A stretch of DNA of 64,000 nucleotides from Devosia sp. (GTDB taxonomy: Bacteria; Pseudomonadota; Alphaproteobacteria; Rhizobiales; Devosiaceae), in the NCBI GenBank assembly GCA_015234425.1, contig JADGNE010000074.1:1-64000 (forward strand), in the 5' to 3' direction. A program made the position numbers and the translations under genes. Each line of letters opens with the position of its first letter. Positions within the stretch are counted from its first letter, which is position 1. Shown here piece after piece: positions 17,696-26,811 of this stretch. Under the pieces are notes generated by a model. That model did not search any database, was not told the origin of the DNA, and worked only from the letters and a program-made list of their open reading frames with translations.

Positions 17696-18682
17696 TTAAG
17701 CCGCGGCGCGCTTGGGGAGCACCGCTTTCACGGCGCGCCAGAGCGGCGTGATGGCATACTGCACGATCGGGATCATCAGCGCACCAAGGGCAAGGCCGAT
17801 GAAGAAGTCCACCACGGCGGTGGCGAGCCAGCCCGCGACGCCGGGGAAGGCCGAGAAGGTCGTTGCCGCCCAGTGCGACGCGGCCTCGATGACATGTTCC
17901 GGCCCGGTGATGCCGAATTCATAAAGACCATGGGCGATGATGGAGCCGCCGACCCAGGTCATGGCCGCGGTGCCGACGATGCTGAGCACATGCATGAAAG
18001 TGGGCATGGCGACGACGATGGCCCGGCCGATGGCACGGCCGGTGTGCGTACGGCCGCTCTTGGCCAGCAACAGACCGAAGTCGTCGGCCTTCACGATGAT
18101 TGCCACAGTGCCGTAAATCGCCACGGTGATGCCGATGGCCGCCACGGCGAGGATCGCTGCGCGGGTCCAGAAATCGGGCACGTCGATGGCCGAGAGGATG
18201 ATGGTCATGATCTCGGCAGAGAGGATGAAGTCGGTCTTGATGGCGCCGGAGACGCGCTGCTCCTCGAGATCGACCGGCTCGATAGCAGTGTGCTCGATCT
18301 GCGCCTCATGCTTGTCCGCCGCGTGCGGCGCGAACAGGTGGAAGACCTTTTCGGCTCCCTCGTAACAGAGATAGGCACCGCCCAGCATCAACAGGGGTGT
18401 GATCATCCACGGCAGGAAATAGGACAGAAGCAGCGCTGCCGGGAGCAGGAACAGCATCTTGTTCTTGATCGAGCCCAGGGCAATCCGGCCAATAATGGGC
18501 AGCTCGCGCTTGGCTTCAAAGCCTTTGACATAGCTGGGGGTGACTGCCGCATCGTCAATGACGGCGCCAGCGGCCTTGACGCTGGCCTTGACGGCTTGGG
18601 TGGCCACATCGTCGAGCGATGCGGCGGCGACCTTCGCCAGTGCTGCGATGTCATCGAGCAGAGCAAGCAGGCCAACACTCAT
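17696..18682 (-). CDS. DUF808 family inner-membrane protein (YedI-like)
   Basis: A 328-residue integral membrane protein of the DUF808/YedI family. It begins with the family block MSVGLLALLDDIAALAKVAA, has the DDAAVTPSYVKGF segment, then four or more hydrophobic segments (about 105-150, 185-235, 245-275 and 285-325), and ends with a basic tail. The function is unknown. The ATG at 18680-18682 is chosen because the family starts there; an in-frame extension to 18739 does not resemble it. Convergent with rnhA. Confidence 0.85.
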   Translation of the reverse strand: MSVGLLALLDDIAALAKVAAASLDDVATQAVKASVKAAGAVIDDAAVTPSYVKGFEAKRELPIIGRIALGSIKNKMLFLLPAALLLSYFLPWMITPLLMLGGAYLCYEGAEKVFHLFAPHAADKHEAQIEHTAIEPVDLEEQRVSGAIKTDFILSAEIMTIILSAIDVPDFWTRAAILAVAAIGITVAIYGTVAIIVKADDFGLLLAKSGRTHTGRAIGRAIVVAMPTFMHVLSIVGTAAMTWVGGSIIAHGLYEFGITGPEHVIEAASHWAATTFSAFPGVAGWLATAVVDFFIGLALGALMIPIVQYAITPLWRAVKAVLPKRAAA

Positions 18683-18769
18683 CGGGAAAACTCCAAAAAT
18701 ATATCGCAGGATAATGCGCGGCGACGCAGCTGGTGCCAAGAGCCTGAAAATAAGTCGGCACTATGGAGA

Positions 18770-18802
18770 AAAAGAAACGCCCGGCCTTTTGGACCGGGCG
18801 CA
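18770..18802 (-). terminator. Rho-independent terminator of glyS
   Basis: On the minus strand a CGCCCGGTCC / GGCCGGGCG stem with an AAAA loop is followed by TTTCTTTTT. It starts about 25 bp after the glyS stop. Confidence 0.8.
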
Positions 18803-18825
18803 CTGATGTTCAGCGGCGAAAAGGA

Positions 18826-20850
18826 TCAGCCGGCGACTTTGCCGAAATCGGCGACCAGATGCATGGTGTCGCGCAGGCGTGCCAGAAGATTAAGGCGGTT
18901 GGCGCGGACGGCCGGATCGGCGTCGTTAACGAGCACTTCGGTGAAGAAGGCGTCGACGGGCGCGCGGAGGGTCGCCAGATCCGCCATGGCGGCCTTGTAG
19001 TCGTCCTTGCCGACATGGCCGGCCACGGTCGCATTGACGCTTTCGACGGCAGACGCCAGCGCGATTTCTTCCGGCAGTTTCAGTGCGGCCTGATCGACGG
19101 CACCGGCATAAGCCTTGCCGTCCTTCTTTTCTTCGGCGGCGAGAATGTTGGCAGCGCGCTTGTAGCCGGCGAGCAGGTTTGCACCATCATCGCTGGAGAG
19201 CAGCGCGGAGAGAGCCTCGGCACGCTGGGTGATCTGGAGCATGTCATTGCTGTCGGCCGAGATAACGGCATCGACGAGGTCGTGACGGGCGCCGGATTCG
19301 CGCAGGGTGACCTTCAGGCGATCATGGAAGAAGGCGAGGAGATCGACATCGACCTGAAGCGGGAATTTGAGCCCGTTCTCGGTGATGATGCGGATGACGC
19401 CCAGAGCGGCGCGGCGCAGCGCAAAGGGGTCGCGCGAGCCGGTGGGCTTTTCGTCGATCGACCAGAAACCGGTGAGGAGGTCGAGCTTGTCGGCCAGGGC
19501 CACGGCGATGGAGATCGGCTCGGTGGGGACCTGATCGGTCGGGCCGAGCGGCTTGTAGTGCATTTCCATGGCTGTCGCGATATCGGCGGGCTCGCCCTGC
19601 GCAGTGGCGTAATAGCGGCCCATCAGGCCCTGCAGCTCAGGGAATTCACCGACCATCTGGGTGGTGAGATCGGCCTTGGCGAGCATGGCGGCGCGCTTGG
19701 CGCGTTCGGGATCAGCACCGATCTGCGGGGCGATTTCGCCCGCGAGTTTGACCAGACGTTCGATGCGGGCGAACTGGCTGCCGAGCTTGGCGTGGAAGAC
19801 GGTCTCTTCGAGCTTGGGCAGACCATGCTCGAGCGGCAGCGCCAGATCGGAATTGTAGAAGAACATCGCGTCCGAGAGGCGCGCGCGAATGACGCGCTCA
19901 TTGCCGGATACGATCGTCGCGCCACCATCAGTGGGGACGGTGTTGGAAATGATGATGAAGTTCGGCGCCAGCTTGCCGGAGGCATCGCGCAGGCAGAAAC
20001 ATTTCTGATTGGCGCGGATGGTGGCGATGATGACTTCTTCAGGCAGGGTGAGGAAGTCCGGATCGAACGCACCCATCATGACATTGGGCCATTCCACCAG
20101 CCCGGCGACTTCCTCGAGGAGGCCCTCGTCGGCAATGACGGTCAGGCCCTGTGCAAAGGCCAGCTGGTCGGCGTCGGCGCGGATGATATCCTTGCGGCGG
20201 TCGATATCGAGCACAACCTTGGCGCGCTCCAGAGCGGTGACGTAATCGTCGAAACGCTTGATGCGGATGGCCTCGGGCGCGAGGAAGCGGTGACCAAACG
20301 TGGTCTGGCCCGATTCAATGCCGGCAGCCGCGAAGGGAACGACGATCGGCTCGTCGTTCTCCGTACCGAAGGTGGCGGTGATGGCGCGCAGCGGGCGCAC
20401 CCAGTTGAAGCTGCCCGAGCCCCAACGCATGGATTTTGCCCAGGGGAAGTCGGTGAGAATCTTTGGCAGGATAGCCGAGAGCAGCTCGACCGCATCGGCA
20501 CCCGGCTTTTCGATCAGCGCGATGTAAAAATCGCCCTTCTTCGGGTCGCTCTGGATTTTCGCGTCGTCAATCGACGAGAGGCCTGCGGCGCGCAGAAAGC
20601 CGTCGATGGCGGGCTGGGGAGCGCCGACCTTAGGGCCCTTCTTTTCTTCGCGCGTATCGGGCGAGCGCGGCGGCAGGCCAGACACGGTCAGCGCCAGGCG
20701 GCGCGGCGTGGCGAAGGCTTTTGCGCCCTCATAGACCAGACCTGCATCGACCAGAGCATTGGTGACAGCTTTCTTGAGGTCTTCGGCGGCGCGACGCTGG
20801 AAGCGGGCCGGGATTTCCTCGGAGAAGAGTTCGAGCAGCAGTTCTGGCAT
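18826..20850 (-). CDS. glyS: glycyl-tRNA synthetase beta subunit
   Basis: Beta subunit of the alpha2-beta2 bacterial glycyl-tRNA synthetase; it carries tRNA-binding regions. The 674-residue protein starts [18 protein letters not shown], typical of the family, contains an HD-like region with [27 protein letters not shown], and ends in a DALR-like helical anticodon domain with a [16 protein letters not shown] segment. Unusually the partner glyQ is not directly upstream but about 3.8 kb away, beyond a hypothetical gene, DUF2207, LemA and rnk. A terminator follows the stop. Confidence 0.96.
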   Translation of the reverse strand: MPELLLELFSEEIPARFQRRAAEDLKKAVTNALVDAGLVYEGAKAFATPRRLALTVSGLPPRSPDTREEKKGPKVGAPQPAIDGFLRAAGLSSIDDAKIQSDPKKGDFYIALIEKPGADAVELLSAILPKILTDFPWAKSMRWGSGSFNWVRPLRAITATFGTENDEPIVVPFAAAGIESGQTTFGHRFLAPEAIRIKRFDDYVTALERAKVVLDIDRRKDIIRADADQLAFAQGLTVIADEGLLEEVAGLVEWPNVMMGAFDPDFLTLPEEVIIATIRANQKCFCLRDASGKLAPNFIIISNTVPTDGGATIVSGNERVIRARLSDAMFFYNSDLALPLEHGLPKLEETVFHAKLGSQFARIERLVKLAGEIAPQIGADPERAKRAAMLAKADLTTQMVGEFPELQGLMGRYYATAQGEPADIATAMEMHYKPLGPTDQVPTEPISIAVALADKLDLLTGFWSIDEKPTGSRDPFALRRAALGVIRIITENGLKFPLQVDVDLLAFFHDRLKVTLRESGARHDLVDAVISADSNDMLQITQRAEALSALLSSDDGANLLAGYKRAANILAAEEKKDGKAYAGAVDQAALKLPEEIALASAVESVNATVAGHVGKDDYKAAMADLATLRAPVDAFFTEVLVNDADPAVRANRLNLLARLRDTMHLVADFGKVAG

Positions 20851-20923
20851 GATGGCTTACCGATTAGAATGGGCGCGGTTTGCCTAGCAAGCGCGTCGCC
20901 AGATGTCCACACGCCTTGCCATC

Positions 20924-21295
20924 TCAGGTCGTGCGGGAGGCGAGATGAGCAACGCGCATGTCGTTGACGATCTCCATGATCTCGCGCGGCACGACGGCAT
21001 AGCGCCCCTCGCGAAAACACTGCAGCGCGCCATAGCGCATGGAGAGGAAGACCAGAACCCTGAGGGTAAAGGGATCATCCGAGCAATCGGACATGAGCAG
21101 CGCCCTCCCCGGCTCGTCGAAGTAGTGGCGGGCGCGCAGGGTCACGCCGCCCTCTTCGAAGGTGTAGTCGATGTAATTGTACCAGAAGCCGAAATCGTCC
21201 GGCCGGTCGGGTGAGACGTCGCCATATTCGACGAGGTGCTGCACCGCCACCGGGGCGATAATGTCCTGGGCATAGGGCGGTGCGGGCTCGGTCAT
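20924..21295 (-). CDS. conserved hypothetical protein
   Basis: A 123-residue soluble protein with no family I recognise. It has an acidic, aromatic-rich centre (DFGFWYNYIDYTFEEGG) and the segment RARHYFDEPG, and looks like a mixed alpha/beta fold without signal peptide or membrane segments. It begins 6 bp after the DUF2207 stop, so the two are translationally close, and glyS follows 73 bp downstream. High third-position GC supports real coding. Confidence 0.65.
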   Translation of the reverse strand: MTEPAPPYAQDIIAPVAVQHLVEYGDVSPDRPDDFGFWYNYIDYTFEEGGVTLRARHYFDEPGRALLMSDCSDDPFTLRVLVFLSMRYGALQCFREGRYAVVPREIMEIVNDMRVAHLASRTT

Positions 21296-21301
21296 TGCTG
21301 G

Positions 21302-23200
21302 CTACCAGCCTCCCCCGCCACCACCGCCACCGCCGCCGCCGGAGAAGCCTCCGCCTCCGCCCGAAGACCCGGACGAACTGGCCTGGACGGGCTGGGCCGC
21401 GATCATGGCCGCAGCCATGCCTGAAGAGGCGGTGCTGATGGCATTGGAGAGATTGCCCGAGGAGAAGCTCCGCGAGCCGCCATACCAGTGCGGGTCATAG
21501 GACCCCTGGCTGGCGTCGGACACCGCATTGCGCGCCAGTTCAGCCTCGAAATGCTCGGACCACGGCTTTTCGACGCCAAGGGCGATGGCATAGGGCAAGA
21601 TGCGCTCGAAACGCCCGATGGTCATGGGCGGCTCCTTGTCGATATTGAGCCGGTTCTTTTCGGCGGTTTCGAGGTAGAGCTTAAAACCTTCGATCTCGTC
21701 CATGACCTTGCGGCCCTGCACGGTGGGTGCGCGCATCAGCACGGCGAAAATGGCGCTGATGGCCACCAGCGAAGCCGCAGCCACAGCGGCCGTATTGATG
21801 GTGATATCGGTAAAGCTCTCGGCCAGCCCGCCGAGGAAGTTAAAGCCGAAGAAGCCGAGAAAGATGATGATGATAAAGCGTTGCCAGCCGCCCTGTCGCA
21901 GCACGCTGAAAAAGATCGAGCCAATGACGGTGACGAAGACGCCGCCGACAAAGGCGCCGAAGAGCCAGACCGGCTCAAGGATGTCGAGCGCGACCATGCC
22001 GACCATCATCAGGGCCGCAAAAACGAAGCTGAGAATGGCGAAGCCTGCATTGTGGTTGAACCAGACGGCACGGTTCTCACGGGTGATGGCGCTGGTGAAT
22101 TTTTCACGCTGGCTGCCGAGCTCTACGCCATGGGCCTTGTCGAGGGTGACGCTCTGCTGGGCTTCAAAATAGCGGAAGAGGATTTCCTCGCCCACCGGGA
22201 GCTTTTCATCCAGCGCCTTGCCAGTCCGCGTGACCGAGAGGGTGTCATTTTCATTGCGGATGGTGATGAGCCCGCGCACGCCCAGATTGAAGATGGCGGC
22301 GGTGAGTGCCGTCCAGCCGGAATTCTTGAAACCCCAATTGTGCACGTAGTGGGTCAGGGCCGGCGAGAAATCCTTGGGCGGGTAAAACAGCGGAATGACC
22401 GTGCCCTTGGGCGGATCGCGCCCGACGCGGGACCAGGCAGTGAAATTGTAAGCGAGAAGAATAAGCACGCAGAGGACAGGTAGCCAGACCTCACGCAGGT
22501 CTGAGGCCGACTGCACCAGCGCATCGAGCCCTTCCGGGAACTGGATGAGCCCCTTCTGGAAGGAGACGGAAAAGGTCATGCCCTCGCCCGGCCCCAGCAC
22601 GCGCTGGGTGCGGAAGACGGCGATATTGTCGGCTTCGCGGGTGACGCGCACGGCCTGTTCGGCCGAGCCGACATCGCCGGTATAGGCGACCGCATCGGAA
22701 ATGACGGCGCCGTCCGGCAGGGTGACGCGCGCCACCGATTTCAGCACCGGGAAATCCCAGTAATTGCCGGTCGCATTCCAATAGAGCTCGTCATGGTCCG
22801 CAAAGGGGCGGGCCATGCGGTCCATGACATAGGAGATGGTGTAGCGGTGCTGGCCACGATTGAGCAGTCGTTCTGAACTGCCGATCCAGATGCGCTGGAA
22901 ATTGCCCATGCGCTCGACGTTGTAGTCTTCCGGGGCCCCGGCGCGGGTGACGCCTTCGACCGTGAGGCTGACGCGGATCTTGTTGCCCGATTCGCCGAGC
23001 AGCACCGTCGGGATATCCCGATAGATGCCGCGACGGATATTGATGCCTTCGGCCCGGACGTCGATGGTCTCGACGACGCGGACCGATCCGTCTGTGCGCA
23101 GCGTGACGTCGCTGGCAAAAGCCAGGATTTCCTCGCGCGCTGCCGCAGGCAGGGCAAGGGCGAGGACCAGCGCGAAGGCAGTCAGGAGGCGGGCAAGCAT
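21302..23200 (-). CDS. DUF2207 domain-containing membrane protein
   Basis: A 632-residue protein with a signal peptide (residues 1-22, ending AAAREE), a large extracytoplasmic DUF2207 domain (about 23-230), a membrane segment near 243-258, further hydrophobic segments near 395-425 and 450-490, and a C-terminal cytosolic or exposed tail of serine and glycine (a run of Gly before the final Trp). DUF2207 proteins typically occur with LemA proteins, as here (16-bp gap). The function is unknown; an envelope role is the usual guess. Confidence 0.88.
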   Translation of the reverse strand: MLARLLTAFALVLALALPAAAREEILAFASDVTLRTDGSVRVVETIDVRAEGINIRRGIYRDIPTVLLGESGNKIRVSLTVEGVTRAGAPEDYNVERMGNFQRIWIGSSERLLNRGQHRYTISYVMDRMARPFADHDELYWNATGNYWDFPVLKSVARVTLPDGAVISDAVAYTGDVGSAEQAVRVTREADNIAVFRTQRVLGPGEGMTFSVSFQKGLIQFPEGLDALVQSASDLREVWLPVLCVLILLAYNFTAWSRVGRDPPKGTVIPLFYPPKDFSPALTHYVHNWGFKNSGWTALTAAIFNLGVRGLITIRNENDTLSVTRTGKALDEKLPVGEEILFRYFEAQQSVTLDKAHGVELGSQREKFTSAITRENRAVWFNHNAGFAILSFVFAALMMVGMVALDILEPVWLFGAFVGGVFVTVIGSIFFSVLRQGGWQRFIIIIFLGFFGFNFLGGLAESFTDITINTAAVAAASLVAISAIFAVLMRAPTVQGRKVMDEIEGFKLYLETAEKNRLNIDKEPPMTIGRFERILPYAIALGVEKPWSEHFEAELARNAVSDASQGSYDPHWYGGSRSFSSGNLSNAISTASSGMAAAMIAAQPVQASSSGSSGGGGGFSGGGGGGGGGGGW

Positions 23201-23216
23201 CGCGTCAGTCGTCCCG

Positions 23217-23771
23217 TCAGAATTTTACCGTGGGCGCCTGGCGCTCGGCTTCGTTGTCGAGCTCGAAATACTGCGCCTTGGTGAAGCGGAAGGCGTTGGC
23301 GACAATATTGGACGGGAACGAATCAACCTGGATGTTCATGTCCCGGACCGCGCCATTGTAGTAGCGGCGGGCCATCTGGATCTCGTCCTCGGTGGTGCGC
23401 AGGGTCTGCTGGAATTCGAGGAAGGTGGTGTTGGCCTTGAGGTCCGGATAGGCCTCGGCCACTGCCAGCAGGCGACCCAGCGCACTCGAGAGTTCGCCTT
23501 CGGCCTTGGCGCGGGCTTCGGGGCCAGAGGCAGCGGCGCTGGTGGCAGCGGCGCGCGCCTGAACCACGGCTTCGAGCGTCTCGCGCTCATGGCCCATATA
23601 GCCCTTAACCGTCTCCATCATATTGGGAATGAGGTCGGTGCGGCGCTTGAGCTGCACATCGATGCCGCTCCAGCCCTCCTCGACCATCTGCCGGTTTTTC
23701 ACCAGGCTGTTGTAGATGACGATGGCGTAGCCGATGACGGCGACGGCAAGTACGAGAATGACCCATTCCAT
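23217..23771 (-). CDS. LemA family protein
   Basis: A 184-residue LemA-type protein. One N-terminal membrane helix (residues 3-20) is followed by the family motif YNSLVKNRQMVEEGWSGIDV and a long alpha-helical coiled domain with RRTDLIPNMMETVKGY. The N terminus is expected outside, with the helical part in periplasm or cytosol depending on species. It is the first gene of a LemA-DUF2207-unknown set, which is the commonest partner arrangement of these families, and glyS follows. The ATG at 23769-23771 is preferred over an upstream in-frame start at 23840 because it opens the membrane helix. Confidence 0.9.
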   Translation of the reverse strand: MEWVILVLAVAVIGYAIVIYNSLVKNRQMVEEGWSGIDVQLKRRTDLIPNMMETVKGYMGHERETLEAVVQARAAATSAAASGPEARAKAEGELSSALGRLLAVAEAYPDLKANTTFLEFQQTLRTTEDEIQMARRYYNGAVRDMNIQVDSFPSNIVANAFRFTKAQYFELDNEAERQAPTVKF

Positions 23772-23870
23772 GACGCTGGCTCCCTTGGGATAGTGGGTTA
23801 TGTCGGGCCGGACAGTGGCAGTTTCCCTCAATCGGCGCAATTGCTTGGCGGACGCCGGGACGGGGCAGGC

Positions 23871-23898
23871 TTGACTTTTCCCGTGGCGGCACTAGCTT
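23871..23898 (+). promoter_or_regulatory. sigma70-type promoter
   Basis: TTGACT (23871-23876), 16-bp spacer, TAGCTT (23893-23898). A transcript starting about 7 bp later would begin at or just before the ATG of the short frame at 23906, so that frame could be read from an almost leaderless mRNA. Confidence 0.45.
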
Positions 23899-23905
23899 TC
23901 AAGGC

Positions 23906-23962
23906 ATGAACACGAGCCTTTCGCATCACCGCATCTTCCTGGTCGCAGGACTGAAGCCCTAG
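23906..23962 (+). CDS. candidate 18-residue leader peptide
   Basis: A short frame encoding MNTSLSHHRIFLVAGLKP. It starts 8 bp after a good -10 element, has AAGG just upstream, and ends CTG-AAG-CCC-TAG. The last codons and stop lie in a stem AAGCC-CTA-GGCTT (23954-23966), and 23956-23964 can instead pair over 9 bp with 23983-23991. This mutually exclusive folding and the C-terminal Pro before the stop are what one expects of a regulatory leader peptide. The next gene is rnk at 24104. I know no named family for it. Confidence 0.4.
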   Translation: MNTSLSHHRIFLVAGLKP

Positions 23963-23978
23963 GCTTGCTCGCGCTGGA

Positions 23979-23995
23979 GCCTGCTTAGGGCAGGC
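23979..23995 (+). promoter_or_regulatory. hairpin downstream of the leader frame
   Basis: GCCTGC (23979-23984), loop TTAGG, GCAGGC (23990-23995). Its left arm and loop overlap the 9-base segment that can pair with the end of the leader frame, so the two structures exclude each other. Only four T residues follow at 24008-24011, so it is a weak terminator at most. No gene is seen in the remainder of 23772-24103. Confidence 0.45.
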
Positions 23996-24103
23996 CTTCG
24001 TTACACCTTTTCCCAGCGCCCCCGTTCATCCCGATTTTCCAAACGACACGCCCGTCTGGTGATGCGCATTTTCGCGCGCCGCGGGCCGAGAGGACATGTT
24101 GCC

Positions 24104-24511
24104 ATGACGCAGCCCACCAGAGATTTGTCGCCCCGCATCGTGCTGGGTTCGACCGACCACGAGACGCTGGGACGCCTGGCCCGCGCCGGGCTGGACCGCA
24201 TGCCCGAGCTGGCCGAGACGCTGCTCGACGAGCTCGACCGCGCCCGTGTCGTGGAAGATGCCAAGCTGCCCGAGGATGTGGTGCGCATGGGTGCGCGCGT
24301 CGTCTACCGCACCAATGGCGGGGCCGAGCAGGACGTGACGCTGGTCTATCCGGCCGAGGCCGATATTGCTGCGGGCAAGATTTCGGTGATGACGCCGATC
24401 GGCACGGCGCTGATCGGGCTCAAGGCCGGCCAGTCCATCACCTGGCGCGACCGCGCCGACAAGCGGCAGATGCTGACCGTGGTGGAAGTGAGGGCTGCGG
24501 CTGAAGCTTGA
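24104..24511 (+). CDS. rnk: GreA/Rnk-family nucleoside diphosphate kinase regulator
   Basis: A 135-residue protein of the Rnk family, which resembles the C-terminal domain of GreA with a short N-terminal arm and binds RNA polymerase. The C-terminal part shows the GreA-like blocks VRMGARVVYRTNGG, VTLVYPAEADIAAGKISVMTPIGTAL (given in parts) and IGLKAGQSITWR. The ATG at 24104 gives the family length; an upstream ATG at 24059 is not supported. It is convergent with glyQ across a palindromic repeat. Confidence 0.85.
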   Translation: MTQPTRDLSPRIVLGSTDHETLGRLARAGLDRMPELAETLLDELDRARVVEDAKLPEDVVRMGARVVYRTNGGAEQDVTLVYPAEADIAAGKISVMTPIGTALIGLKAGQSITWRDRADKRQMLTVVEVRAAAEA

Positions 24512-24532
24512 TTTGATTGGGGTGCACTGAGT

Positions 24533-24677
24533 ACCCCCACCCGGCCTCCCCCTGATAGGGGGAGGAGCCCATTGGGGCTCTCGCGGGCTCGTGCCCGACA
24601 ACTCGCTTGAAGAACCCAATGGTTCCGACCTCACCGGCCGGTCCCCTCCCCCTACCAGGGGGAGGTTAGGTGGGGGT
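24533..24677. repeat. compound G/C-rich palindromic repeat (copy 5)
   Basis: The left 33 bases (from ACCCCCACCCGG) and right 33 bases (ending GGTGGGGGT) are nearly perfect reverse complements, and each arm contains its own hairpin CCTCCCCCT-GAT-AGGGGGAGG or CCTCCCCCT-ACC-AGGGGGAGG. This is the clearest two-level palindrome in the window. It lies between convergent rnk and glyQ. Confidence 0.85.
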
Positions 24678-24698
24678 CGACGAACCCCCGACAAAACC

Positions 24699-25622
24699 TT
24701 ATTCCGCGCCGCCGCCGGCAGTCTGCAGCCAGGCTTCGCCGCAGGATTTTGCCAGTTCGCGGATGCGCAGGATGTAGCTCTGGCGCTCGGTGACCGAGAT
24801 GACGCCGCGGGCGTCGAGCATGTTGAAATTGTGCGAGGCCTTCACAACCTGCTCATAGGCGGGGATGGCCATGGTCTGGCGATTGCCTTCGGCACCCTTG
24901 GCGAGGATAGCGCGGCATTCCTTTTCCGCATCATCGAAGTGACGGAACAGCATTTCGGTATCGGCCGCCTCGAAATTGTACTTCGAGGATTCCTGTTCGT
25001 TCTGCAGGAAGACCTCACCATAGGTGACCTTCTCGTCGCCTTCGCGGCCGTTGAAGTTGAGGTCGTAGACGTTTTCCACTCCCTGCACATACATGGCGAG
25101 GCGCTCGAGACCGTAGGTGATTTCGCCCGGAACCGGGGAGCATTCAAAGCCGGCGACCTGCTGGAAGTAGGTGAACTGAGAGACTTCCATGCCGTCGCAC
25201 CAGCATTCCCAGCCCAGACCCCAGGCGCCGAGCGTCGGGCTCTCCCAGTCGTCCTCGACGAAACGGATGTCGTGCACCGAGGCGTCGAGGCCGATGGCGG
25301 CCAGCGAGTCGAGATAGAGCTGCTGGATGTTTTCCGGCGATGGCTTGAGGATCACCTGGAACTGATAATAGTGCTGCAGGCGATTGGGATTTTCGCCGTA
25401 GCGACCATCCTTGGGACGGCGCGAGGGCTGCACATAGGCGGCCTTCCACGGCTTTGGGCCCAGGGCGCGCAGCGTCGTAGCGGTGTGGAATGTGCCGGCG
25501 CCCATCTGCATGTCATAGGGCTGCAGAACAACGCAACCCTGCTCAGCCCAGAATTGCTGGAGCGTGAGGATCAGACCCTGGAAGGAGTTCTTCGGGTCCA
25601 TATGGGCGGGGCGAGAGGTCAT
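24699..25622 (-). CDS. glyQ: glycyl-tRNA synthetase alpha subunit
   Basis: Catalytic alpha subunit of glycyl-tRNA synthetase. The 307-residue protein has the typical start [18 protein letters not shown], then [20 protein letters not shown], the [20 protein letters not shown] block and [12 protein letters not shown]. The start is set at the ATG 25620-25622 because the family begins [16 protein letters not shown] or similar; an in-frame extension to 25682 is unlikely. It follows a small membrane protein and an S49 peptidase on the same strand; glyS is displaced by several genes. Confidence 0.96.
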   Translation of the reverse strand: MTSRPAHMDPKNSFQGLILTLQQFWAEQGCVVLQPYDMQMGAGTFHTATTLRALGPKPWKAAYVQPSRRPKDGRYGENPNRLQHYYQFQVILKPSPENIQQLYLDSLAAIGLDASVHDIRFVEDDWESPTLGAWGLGWECWCDGMEVSQFTYFQQVAGFECSPVPGEITYGLERLAMYVQGVENVYDLNFNGREGDEKVTYGEVFLQNEQESSKYNFEAADTEMLFRHFDDAEKECRAILAKGAEGNRQTMAIPAYEQVVKASHNFNMLDARGVISVTERQSYILRIRELAKSCGEAWLQTAGGGAE

Positions 25623-25678
25623 CGACAAATATCCTGCATATATGCGGGACAAACCTCTAGTTTGGACGCTCCCGGTGG

Positions 25679-25912
25679 TCAATGGCGCTTGTCGTTGCCA
25701 TCCTTGTCGCCGGGTCGATAGGTGCCGTCCTTGTCGCGCTTGAGGTCGATGACGTCATGGGTCTGGCGATCCGCCATATCGCGCTGGCGGCGCAGCAGCT
25801 TTGCCCCTTCGGCATCAGCATTGAATTTCCCCGACCAGTCGCGCCAGATGCGGCGGACACCGAAATAGATGAGAATGGCGAGGGCCGCGAACAGCAGGAT
25901 GCGCAAGAGCAT
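25679..25912 (-). CDS. small single-pass membrane protein
   Basis: A 77-residue protein with one N-terminal membrane helix (about residues 2-20, [18 protein letters not shown]) and a charged, hydrophilic tail rich in Lys, Arg and Asp. I do not recognise the family. It sits between the S49 peptidase (12 bp away) and glyQ (56 bp away), all on the minus strand, so it is probably co-transcribed. Short but with good codon bias. Confidence 0.65.
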   Translation of the reverse strand: MLLRILLFAALAILIYFGVRRIWRDWSGKFNADAEGAKLLRRQRDMADRQTHDVIDLKRDKDGTYRPGDKDGNDKRH

Positions 25913-25924
25913 GGCCGGAAACTT

Positions 25925-26767
25925 CTAAAGGCCGAGCCGGGCCCAATGGGCACGGTCTTCGAGGGTTGAGACGGCATCATCTAGCACGCCAGAAGCGGAA
26001 ATGCTCAAGCGCGGTAAGGCGAAGAATGGTTTTTTGGGCGCAATGACCTTGAGCTCGATATCCGGCCCGAAGCGCTGGCGGAGGGTCGAATGGAGATCAC
26101 CGATGGCGTCGACGAGGCCGAGCTCGACCCCGCGCAGGCCGGTCCACCATTGACCGGTAAAGAGCGTATCGTCGTCCGCCTTCAGGCGCCCTGCCCTATG
26201 GGCTTTGACGTGGTCGATGAAGACCTGATGGATATCGAGTTCGAACTGCTTGATGCGTTCCACGTCCTCTTCCTTCTCGGGGAGGAAGGGATCTAGCGTC
26301 GATTTATTGCGCCCAGCGGTATGGACGCGACGCTCGATACCAAGCTTGTCGATTGCTTCGACAAAGCCGAAGCCGGCCATGATGACGCCGATGGAGCCGA
26401 CAATGGAGGACGGATCGACAAAGATTTCGTCGCCGGCCACCGCGATGAAATAACCGCCCGAGGCGGCGGCATCTTCGACAAAGACCAGCACCGGCTTGTT
26501 GTGCTGGTCGGCAAGTTCGCGGATCCGCTTGGAAATGAGCCGGCTCTGGACCGGCGAGCCGCCCGGAGAATTGATGACGATGGCGACGGCTGGCGCGGCT
26601 TTCATCGCAAAAGCACGGGTCAGCAGGGGTTCAACCCCGGCAATGTTGAGGCGGCCGGGGCGCTGTTCAGCGGCAATGACCCCCTGAAGGCGCACGACGG
26701 GAATGACCGGGGCGCGACGGAGGACGCGGCGAAGCCAATTGGGTTTAGCACTGGTCAGTTCGGCCAT
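25925..26767 (-). CDS. S49 family serine peptidase (SppA/SohB-like)
   Basis: A 280-residue member of the S49 signal-peptide-peptidase family, single-domain type. The nucleophile region is VEDAAASGGYFIAVAGDEIF, with the Ser before GGY, and the probable catalytic Lys lies in RVHTAGRNKSTLDPF. The GSIGVIM segment is also typical. No clear N-terminal membrane helix is seen, unlike SppA, so it may be cytosolic or membrane-attached through other means. It begins the S49-small protein-glyQ set. Confidence 0.88.
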   Translation of the reverse strand: MAELTSAKPNWLRRVLRRAPVIPVVRLQGVIAAEQRPGRLNIAGVEPLLTRAFAMKAAPAVAIVINSPGGSPVQSRLISKRIRELADQHNKPVLVFVEDAAASGGYFIAVAGDEIFVDPSSIVGSIGVIMAGFGFVEAIDKLGIERRVHTAGRNKSTLDPFLPEKEEDVERIKQFELDIHQVFIDHVKAHRAGRLKADDDTLFTGQWWTGLRGVELGLVDAIGDLHSTLRQRFGPDIELKVIAPKKPFFALPRLSISASGVLDDAVSTLEDRAHWARLGL

Positions 26768-26811
26768 GTCCTCTCCTTCGTCCCGGCTGATTTAGGCATG
26801 GCGACAGGGGA

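Noticed and set aside
18763..20967. Very long plus-strand open frame (734 codons) opposite glyS
   Set aside because: Composition is typical of an antisense shadow (rich in Gly, Asp, Glu, Gln, Arg) and there is no domain; glyS on the other strand is certain.
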